Shown here piece after piece: positions 1 through 5,440 of a DNA stretch of 6,666 nt. Each line of letters starts with the position of its first letter. The stretch's first letter is position 1. The position numbers and the translations under genes were made by a program. Origin of the DNA: Chthoniobacter sp. (lineage in GTDB: Bacteria > Verrucomicrobiota > Verrucomicrobiia > Chthoniobacterales > Chthoniobacteraceae); NCBI GenBank assembly GCA_025352865.1, contig JANXSB010000246.1:1-6666 (forward strand), written 5' to 3'. Under the pieces are notes generated by a model, which saw only the letters and a list, made by a program, of their open reading frames with translations, made no database searches and was not told where the DNA came from.

Positions 1-135
1 ACTGCGACCTTCTACGCGCTTTGCGGCTGAATCGCCCTATTCGCCCAGCACGAAGTCCCGGAGACGCCTCAGGGCGGAGAGCATCGTGAAAACGACGCAG
101 GAGCACCGGATAATGGCGCGGCGGGACTGAGGGGA
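1..135. other. Left-edge intergenic stretch, no gene supported
   Basis: I find no convincing gene here. On the plus strand all three frames stop early (TGA at 28-30, 87-89 and 128-130), and none has a start codon with a plausible coding stretch. On the minus strand a 15-codon ORF (ATG about 86, TAG 39-37) starts MLSALRRLRDF, and another frame is open but arginine-rich in the way antisense frames of GC-rich DNA usually are. Any of these could be the tail of a gene lying off the left edge, but nothing in the sequence decides it. Confidence 0.5.
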
Positions 136-192
136 GAAACGTGAAACCTGAGTCTCGGAATTCCGGAACTCAGGTTTCAGGTTTCACGTTTC
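136..192 (-). repeat. Nested inverted repeat / possible terminator behind the cytochrome gene
   Basis: The arm GAAACGTGAAACCTGA (136-151) is perfectly complementary to TCAGGTTTCACGTTTC (177-192), giving 16 bp with a 25-nt loop. A second register pairs 136-153 with 168-185: 18 positions, one mismatch (141/180), 14-nt loop. Both registers exist because the right arm holds an extra 7-nt unit; read on the minus strand it is a heptad series GAAACGT-GAAACCT-GAAACCT. The loop contains the perfect 10-bp palindrome CGGAATTCCG (156-165). The element starts 5 bases past the TGA of the minus-strand cytochrome gene, so it is well placed to end or stabilise that transcript. It lacks a T-run on the minus-strand exit side (TTTCTCCCC), so a classical intrinsic terminator is not certain. 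A dispersed intergenic repeat is the alternative. Confidence 0.75.
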
Positions 193-196
193 CATT

Positions 197-2866
197 TCAC
201 GGTCGGCGCAGCCGGTAAAAGCGCCGCGGGCCGGCGGTGGGATCGGGCACGTTGATGGCACTGCCGACGGTGCCGCGCGGCTGGGTGACGGGCTGCCAGT
301 TCGGCGGATTGAGCGAGTCGGTGAATTCGAGAACGTGCGCGGCAGCGGCGGCCGGCCACGCGAGCTGCGGCGTGCCGGCGGCGATGGAAAGATCGAGACG
401 CGGCGTGGGTTCATCCGCATCCGGAATCCCATTGCCGTCGCGATCGATGGCGAGTCGCTGGCCGCTGCCGCGCGGCGTGCCCATGATGGTGACACTCGCG
501 CCAGCCGCCACTTTCGCTTCGAGCGCGGCACGGGTCAGCGCACCGAGCGCGGCCTGGTCGCTGAGGTAATCATTCGTCGCCGGCCGGTAGAGCAGCCCGT
601 GGCGCTCGCCATTTTCCAGCAGCCGCACGACGAGGTTGCTGCTGATGCCGCTCACGGTCGCGGCGGCCTGCGCTTCGAGCAGCGACCAATCCGCACCGCT
701 CGCCGCGAGCGTAGCCGCAGAAACCGTGCGCCCGTAGCCGACCGCGGGCGCGGTGCCCGTGTCGAAGCATTGCACGAACGCCGCGAGGTTGCGCTTGCGC
801 GTGGTGTCCGCGGCAAAACTTCCGAACACCGGATGCGAAAGAAACGTGAAAATATCCGGGTTCGAGCCGTCGTGAACGATGCCAAAGCCGCTGAGCGAGA
901 CCGCCGTCGCGCTGCGGACGAAACGCAGCTTTTGATAGACGTTGCGGAGATGCGGAACCTTGAAGTCCTGGCTCTCTTGCAGCGACGCGGCGGAGATGAT
1001 CACGCCGTTCGTGCCGGTCGGCAGCGCGTGGCAGGTCGCGCAGCGCAGGCTGGGCTGGTAGTTCTCATTCACGAACGTGTTCTGGCCCGCGTTCGGGTCA
1101 CCGGCATTGGGATCACCCGGCGGAAAAAGCGACGGCATAGTGCGGTCGGGGTTCTGATTCGGGTTCGGCTCGAAGACGATGGTGTTGATGAAATCGCGGA
1201 AGGCATTGATGTCCGCAGTGCTGAGTTGCGAACCGCCAAGGAGCGAGCCGAAGGCGGGATTGAAGGCCGCGAAATTCTCGCGATCTCCGCGCCAGTGCAG
1301 CGGGTTCAGGCCCGCGAGCCCGCGCAGCGTCTGCGTGTTCATTGGGCCTTTCATCGGGTGCATTTGGAAATACAAGGAGCCGCCGAGTGATGTCACCGTC
1401 TGCATCGAGCCGCCGGGATCGCCGAGATTCCACGCGAGGTCGTCGCGGTCGCCGTCGATGTGGCAGGACGCGCACGATTGCGTGCCGTTTCCCGAGAGCC
1501 GCGCGTCGTAGAGAAAACCGCGCCCCACGCGGATCGTCGCGGGCGTGGGATCGTAGGTGCCCGTGGCGATTTCCCCGAGCACCGTCTCGCTCGTCGTGGA
1601 GACGACCGAGATCGTATTCGAGATGCGGTTCAGCACGTAGAGCCGGTTGTTCGCGGCCTGGAGCGCGAGGCCCCGTGTGCCGCGCTTGTTGCGCGGATCG
1701 GCCGCCGCGCCGGTCGTCGGCCCGGTCTCGATGCGCGAGATCACCGCGCCAGTGTCCGCGTTGATTTTCGCCACGCGATCCGTGCCGAAACTCGCCAGCC
1801 AGAACGCCGCGCCATCCGGTGCGAACGCAATCGCCGTCGGCTGCGCGAGCGCCGTGGCGAGCGCGGCGTTGTTCGGGAAAAGCAGATAGTCCACGCCCGG
1901 ATTGAGATCGAACGGCGTGACCGTCCCTGCGCCCGCGGTGTTCACGCGCGTCACGCGGTTATCGACGCTGTGCCCTTTCTGCGCGGGCTCGAACTGCGTG
2001 AGATTCCGCGCCTCGGTATTGGCCACCCACAGCTCATTGCTCGCGGGTCGCACCGCCACGAAAAAATTCACCGTGCCCGTGCCGTGGAAGTAGCGCGTGA
2101 TGCCGAGCGTGGCGGTGTTGATCTCCGCCACGTCGTTGTCCGGCATGTTTGGTGCCGGGTTCAGCCGCACATCATCCGCGCTCACGATGAGCCCGACCTG
2201 CGGCGGCACGGGCAGGCTCAGGTTCGTTGGCGGCGGTTGTGCTGGCGCGAGATTCGCCGGGAGCAGCGTCGTGCGATTGCCCGAGAGTTTGAAAGCCATG
2301 TACACCTTCGTGCCGTCGCCGCTCACCGCGAGCGAACGCGGGTTCAGCCCTTCGAGCGGAATCGTCGCCGTCGCCGCGTGCGTGGCGAGATTGAAGACGC
2401 GCAGCAGACAATTCTGCGAGCACGAGACGAAAGCCCGGCCATTCGCGAAAACCACGTCCGCAGGCTCGTCCTTGCACGCGAGCGTATCCGTCACCGCGCC
2501 CGCCGCCACGGACACCACGCTCACCGAATCGGAGACTTCATTCACCACCCACGCCTCGTCGTTGGAAAGCGCATTCACCGACACCGGCTCCACACCCACG
2601 GGTATCTCGCGGATCAGCACGGGCAAAGGATTCGCGGGATTCGAGACATCGAAAACCGACAGCCGTCCGTCCGGCGTATTCACCGCAAAAAGCCGCGTGC
2701 CATCCGGCGAGAGGCAGATGGGCCGCGTCTGGTGCGCCTCGAAATTCACATACGTCGCCGACTGCGCGCGCAGGGCCGGAGCCACCCACACGCACCACAG
2801 CGCGAGCGCCGCAGGCGCGCACGTTTTCACTACGAAAGAAACACAGCGGGGCAAAGAAAGCGTCAT
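197..2866 (-). CDS. Secreted YVTN beta-propeller / diheme cytochrome c protein
   Basis: 889 residues. Residues 1-34 look like a Sec signal peptide with likely cleavage at ALRA|QS. Residues about 45-440 are beta-propeller blades: SPDGTRLFAVN, SGDGTKVYMAF, APDGAAFWLAS and NNRLYVLNRISNTISVVS are typical YVTN/NHL-type strands, and Cys131, 149 and 153 cluster around FVSCSQ. The next part carries two c-type haem motifs, CASCH (465-469) and CATCH (609-613). Possible distal-ligand segments follow: QMHPMKGPMNTQTLRG (501-516), then FKVPHLRNV (635-643) with IVHDGSN (663-669). This order resembles the diheme cytochrome c peroxidase/MauG superfamily. Near the C-terminus are an EF-hand-like loop DRDGNGIPDADE (808-819) and an 820-889 module ending RFYRLRRP. 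The start at 2866 is chosen because the signal peptide begins there; the frame stays open upstream to 3583, but that part is antisense to the TPR gene. No Shine-Dalgarno is obvious. The protein probably acts outside the cytoplasmic membrane in electron transfer or oxidation; the substrate is unknown. It is transcribed divergently from the TPR gene. Confidence 0.9.
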   Translation of the reverse strand: MTLSLPRCVSFVVKTCAPAALALWCVWVAPALRAQSATYVNFEAHQTRPICLSPDGTRLFAVNTPDGRLSVFDVSNPANPLPVLIREIPVGVEPVSVNALSNDEAWVVNEVSDSVSVVSVAAGAVTDTLACKDEPADVVFANGRAFVSCSQNCLLRVFNLATHAATATIPLEGLNPRSLAVSGDGTKVYMAFKLSGNRTTLLPANLAPAQPPPTNLSLPVPPQVGLIVSADDVRLNPAPNMPDNDVAEINTATLGITRYFHGTGTVNFFVAVRPASNELWVANTEARNLTQFEPAQKGHSVDNRVTRVNTAGAGTVTPFDLNPGVDYLLFPNNAALATALAQPTAIAFAPDGAAFWLASFGTDRVAKINADTGAVISRIETGPTTGAAADPRNKRGTRGLALQAANNRLYVLNRISNTISVVSTTSETVLGEIATGTYDPTPATIRVGRGFLYDARLSGNGTQSCASCHIDGDRDDLAWNLGDPGGSMQTVTSLGGSLYFQMHPMKGPMNTQTLRGLAGLNPLHWRGDRENFAAFNPAFGSLLGGSQLSTADINAFRDFINTIVFEPNPNQNPDRTMPSLFPPGDPNAGDPNAGQNTFVNENYQPSLRCATCHALPTGTNGVIISAASLQESQDFKVPHLRNVYQKLRFVRSATAVSLSGFGIVHDGSNPDIFTFLSHPVFGSFAADTTRKRNLAAFVQCFDTGTAPAVGYGRTVSAATLAASGADWSLLEAQAAATVSGISSNLVVRLLENGERHGLLYRPATNDYLSDQAALGALTRAALEAKVAAGASVTIMGTPRGSGQRLAIDRDGNGIPDADEPTPRLDLSIAAGTPQLAWPAAAAAHVLEFTDSLNPPNWQPVTQPRGTVGSAINVPDPTAGPRRFYRLRRP

Positions 2867-2998
2867 GGATGCTGGGGGTAAAACGCGGAGCGATTCCGTG
2901 TTCGGCAAACCGTATAACACAAACTCCCGAGCGCGCCACCACCGCCGCCGGACTGAGGGCTTGCGCTGCCACGGGTCGTTTGCAACCTTCCCCGCCCT
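2867..2998. promoter_or_regulatory. Divergent intergenic region, presumed promoters both ways
   Basis: This 132-bp gap lies between the start codons of the cytochrome gene (minus) and the TPR gene (plus), so both promoters should be here if neither gene is read through from elsewhere. The only AT-rich hexamers are around 2911-2918. TATAAC (2913-2918) could be a plus-strand -10. On the minus strand the same bases read TGTTATACG, resembling an extended -10 (TG-n-TATACG, 2918-2911) about 45 bases before the cytochrome start. No convincing -35 box accompanies either, and no operator-like inverted repeat stands out. The positions are guesses; the existence of a divergent regulatory region is the solid part. 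Confidence 0.35.
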
Positions 2999-3616
2999 AT
3001 GCCCAGCCCCGCCGAGATCACGCCCGCACCGGAACCCGGATTCGATGCCGAGGTTTTCTGGATCAAACACAAGACGAACGCCATGCGCTTCGCCGCGCTC
3101 TTCGTCGTGGCGCTGGCGACGTGGGCGGCGTCGGAGTGGTTCCGCATGGAAAAACTGAACGGCGCGCAGGAGATGCTCGCGGGTGCAAAGACGGTGGAGG
3201 ATTTCCAAAAGCTCATCGCGAAATACCCCGGCACCGCGGCGGCGGGAAACGCGCACCTGCTGGCCGCCGCGCAATTGCGCAAGGACGGGAAGTTTGACGA
3301 ATCCTCCGCGCTCCTCCGCGCCTTTGCGGAAAAGTATCCCGACCACTCGCTGCTCAGCGGCGCGTGGACTAGCCTCGCCGCAAATCTCGAGGCGCAGGAC
3401 AAAACCGACGACGCGCTGGCCATGTACCAGAAAGTCTCGACGAGCTACGCGAGCAGCTTCAGCGCACCGGTCGCGCTCATGGCGCAGGGGCGGCTGCTGA
3501 AGGCCAAGGGCAAGACCGAGGAGGCCGGAAAAATCTACGAGCAAGTGATGACCCGCTACGCCGAAACCCCCGTGGCCCAGCAAGCCGCGCAGGAACTCAA
3601 GCAGCTCAAAAAGTAG
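2999..3616 (+). CDS. Membrane-anchored TPR-like repeat protein
   Basis: 205 residues. A 28-residue cytoplasmic-looking N-terminus (FWIKHKTNAMR just before the membrane) leads into one hydrophobic segment at about 29-46 (MRFAALFVVALATWAAS). The rest should face the periplasm and is predicted as helical pairs. Residues 52-76 (MLAGAKTVEDFQKLIAKYPG) form a first half-repeat, then three TPR-like units cover about 80-113, 117-150 and 155-190, with repeated K/RYP, 'A..Y..V' and 'G..EEA..IYE' patterns. The layout (short N-terminus, one helix, TPRs) resembles the YfgM/TPR_21 group, which helps chaperone secreted proteins at the Sec translocon, and BamD-like envelope TPR proteins. Which applies here cannot be decided from sequence. 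The ATG at 2999 precedes the anchor segment; no Shine-Dalgarno is visible. It is divergent from the cytochrome gene and its stop lies 12 bp from the stop of the opposing gene. Confidence 0.85.
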   Translation: MPSPAEITPAPEPGFDAEVFWIKHKTNAMRFAALFVVALATWAASEWFRMEKLNGAQEMLAGAKTVEDFQKLIAKYPGTAAAGNAHLLAAAQLRKDGKFDESSALLRAFAEKYPDHSLLSGAWTSLAANLEAQDKTDDALAMYQKVSTSYASSFSAPVALMAQGRLLKAKGKTEEAGKIYEQVMTRYAETPVAQQAAQELKQLKK

Positions 3617-3628
3617 CGCGAAGCGCGA
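3617..3628. other. 12-bp convergent gene junction
   Basis: Only 12 bases separate the TAG of the TPR gene (3614-3616) from the TGA of the opposing gene (3631-3629). CGCG-AAG-CGCG (3617-3627) could form a 4-bp stem with a 3-base loop, which is too short and has no T-run to count as a terminator. Transcripts from both sides probably overlap here unless a bidirectional terminator lies inside a coding end. Confidence 0.6.
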
Positions 3629-5440
3629 TCAATCTTTCGGCGCTGTGGTGACAGGCCAGCCGGGGGCGAAGATGCGGAGGACGCCGCCTTTGCTCGCGCC
3701 TTCGAGCGCGGCGGTCGGTTCGATGGTGATGCGCGTGCCGCTGCATCCGTGGGTGACGAGCGGGATGTTTTGGTTGTCGGTAAAACGGGCGGTTTGCGTG
3801 AGCGCGCTCGGGTGCAGGGTGTCGTCGGCAAGAGCGAATTTGATTTCCTGACCTTGCTTGAAATTGTCATCGAAAAACTTTTTGAACTCGTCGCGGCGTG
3901 GGCCGTTGAGGAGCGTGAGGACGATCTTCTTTCCATCCACGCGCTCGATCCACGCGGGCAGGCCGTGGTCTTTTAGAAAAGCGTGGTGCTTCGCGAGTTG
4001 CTGCGCAGTGGCGGCTTTGTGGGTGTCGGGGCTGATCCAAATGTCGGTGCAGTGGCCGCGGTCGGTGGTGGTGCGACCGGTGAGGTTCACGAGCAGCTCG
4101 TCGCCGACGGCGAGGTCGCTGAGCTTCGCGGGCTGGTCGCCTTTCCACACACGCGCGGTGGCGTCGGTGGAAAGTTCGCCGTGGCCGAGATCGGGCGGCT
4201 GTTCCATGCGGCTCCGGTCGTTTTCAAACTCGGGGAGTTTCCATGCGACGAGGAGCTTGTCTGGATGGATGGCCTCGACGCGGTAGGTGAGTTTCTCGTC
4301 GGCGAGGCGCGTGAATTCGTCGGTGATGACGCTCGCTTTGGTGAATGCGCCGTTTTCATCCGGGTGCAGAAAAAACTGGCATCGCGTGCCAGGCGCGAGG
4401 TCGCTGATGTCCGCCTCCGCGTGGAGCGTCTGCACAGTGCCGAAGGGCAGCAGCGTGAAGTCCACGAGTTCGCCCGTGCGATCCGTGCGAAACTGCCCGC
4501 TGCGTTTCACGACATCCACTTTCACCAACTCGCCGCTGACGCGATGCTCGGTACGCAGCGGCGGCAGCTCGCCGGGCCGGAGCTGATACCACGGCAGGTG
4601 CGCGTTGCCGAAATCGGTGCGGAAGGGAAACTGATTCGCCTCCGGCCCGCTCGGCTCGACGCCGAACCGCTCGCTGTAAAGCCCCTCGCCAAACGGCATG
4701 TCCTCGATCGGCCACGCCGGGTTCACGAAAACGCGCACGATGCGGCTTTTGCGAAAACCTTCGAGCAGCAAATCCAGTTCGAGCACCCAGCGCTCGCCGC
4801 TGCATCCGAAATTGTCCACGGGCGCGCTTTGGATTTCCAAAACCACGCCGCGCTTGTTGTCCACCGGCGGGTTGTAAGTGCGCAGTTCCTCATTCGCCAC
4901 GGCGATCGCAACGCGGCGCTTTTCCTTCACCCACTTCTCAGCCTCGATCCCTTCGTCTTTGAAAAGCGCCTTTATCCCCACCGGGTCGCCGAAGAACGTG
5001 ACCGTGAGTTTTTTTCCATCCACACGATCAATCCACGCCGCCAGCCCGCGCACTTTGAGGAAAGCGTTGTGCTTTTTCCGCTGCTCCTCGTTCGCCGCGG
5101 CATCGGCTCCGGTCTCCGCCTGCAAAGCGCCGACTTTGTTTTCCTGATACAGAAAAAACTCGCAGCGCGTCCCGAGCGGGATGTCGCGAAGATCAGCCTC
5201 CGCATTGCGATAGCGGACGACGGCAAACGGCGTGAGCGTGAAGTCCACCAACTCGCCCGAACCCTCCATCCGAAACTGCCCCGCGCGATGAATGAAGTCC
5301 GCCTCGACCAATTCCCCGCTCACCCGATGCTCGGAATGCAGCGGCGGAAACTCGCCCGGCTTGAGCTGATACGGCGCAGGCTCGGCGGCGTAGTTAGTCA
5401 GCGGCGAAAGAAGTAGCGCGGCCAGCAGCCACGCTCTCAT
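3629..5440 (-). CDS. Exported protein of two unequal tandem domain copies, function unknown
   Basis: 603 residues; I recognise no named family. Residues 1-19 (MRAWLLAALLLSPLTNYAA) are a signal peptide, so the protein should be exported. The mature part is an internal duplication: copy A is 24-245, copy B 285-597. Both begin YQL[KR]PGE.PPL and share EHRVSGELV, GELVDFTL, GTRC.FFL, KH.AFLK, AWI.RVDGKK and GCSG. By hand, 47 of the first 74 aligned positions are identical. Copy B carries about 100 extra residues (366-477) that copy A lacks. Short beta-rich segments and 'L.VGDEL.V' in the extra part suggest small barrel folds, but this is only an impression. Cys93/Cys213 in A match Cys354/Cys566 in B, so one disulfide per copy is possible; Cys464 is in the extra part. 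The start overlaps the upstream DUF1552 stop (ATGA), with a GGAAG ribosome-binding site 7 bases before it. I recall similar uncharacterised proteins in Verrucomicrobiota and Planctomycetota, but could not check. Confidence 0.88.
   Translation of the reverse strand: MRAWLLAALLLSPLTNYAAEPAPYQLKPGEFPPLHSEHRVSGELVEADFIHRAGQFRMEGSGELVDFTLTPFAVVRYRNAEADLRDIPLGTRCEFFLYQENKVGALQAETGADAAANEEQRKKHNAFLKVRGLAAWIDRVDGKKLTVTFFGDPVGIKALFKDEGIEAEKWVKEKRRVAIAVANEELRTYNPPVDNKRGVVLEIQSAPVDNFGCSGERWVLELDLLLEGFRKSRIVRVFVNPAWPIEDMPFGEGLYSERFGVEPSGPEANQFPFRTDFGNAHLPWYQLRPGELPPLRTEHRVSGELVKVDVVKRSGQFRTDRTGELVDFTLLPFGTVQTLHAEADISDLAPGTRCQFFLHPDENGAFTKASVITDEFTRLADEKLTYRVEAIHPDKLLVAWKLPEFENDRSRMEQPPDLGHGELSTDATARVWKGDQPAKLSDLAVGDELLVNLTGRTTTDRGHCTDIWISPDTHKAATAQQLAKHHAFLKDHGLPAWIERVDGKKIVLTLLNGPRRDEFKKFFDDNFKQGQEIKFALADDTLHPSALTQTARFTDNQNIPLVTHGCSGTRITIEPTAALEGASKGGVLRIFAPGWPVTTAPKD
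3650..4588 (-). repeat. Domain copy B (long copy) in the 603-residue protein
   Basis: Residues 285-597, from YQLRPGELPPL to APGWPV. The extra segment covers residues 366-477 (bases about 4010-4345), rich in charged residues and containing VEAIHPDKLLVAW and LSDLAVGDELLVNLTGRT. The linker between copies (246-284) includes QFPFRTDFGNAHLPW. Confidence 0.88.
4706..5371 (-). repeat. Domain copy A (short copy) in the 603-residue protein
   Basis: Residues 24-245. It runs from YQLKPGEFPPL to NPAWPI and aligns along its length with copy B. A direct join replaces the roughly 100-residue segment found in copy B: residue 97 matches 358, residue 124 matches 485, and residue 213 matches 566. The DNA copies have diverged clearly, so the duplication is old and not a recent recombination or assembly product. 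Confidence 0.88.

Noticed and set aside
37..88. 15-codon minus-strand ORF starting MLSALRRLRDF
   Set aside because: It is too short, has no ribosome-binding site and no supporting context.
335..2881. Long plus-strand reading frames such as 335-1390 and 1460-2881
   Set aside because: They are antisense to the cytochrome gene, very rich in Arg, His and Ala as expected from a GC-rich reverse frame, and show no domain, signal or start site.
2097..3158. 353-residue plus-strand reading frame across the divergent region
   Set aside because: It overlaps both the cytochrome signal-peptide region (antisense) and the TPR start (another frame), and has no recognisable protein features.
2867..3583. N-terminal extension of the cytochrome reading frame up to 3583 (1128 residues)
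   Set aside because: The extra 239 residues run antisense to the TPR gene and look like a shadow frame, while a clear signal peptide starts at the ATG at 2866.
3617..3627. CGCG-AAG-CGCG as a terminator between convergent genes
   Set aside because: A 4-bp stem with no T-run on either side is weak and easily expected by chance in this GC-rich DNA.
3983..5416. 477-residue plus-strand reading frame
   Set aside because: It lies entirely within the 603-residue gene on the other strand, which has a signal peptide, internal domain repeats and operon coupling. The plus frame even shows mirrored repeats, as an antisense shadow of a duplicated gene would.
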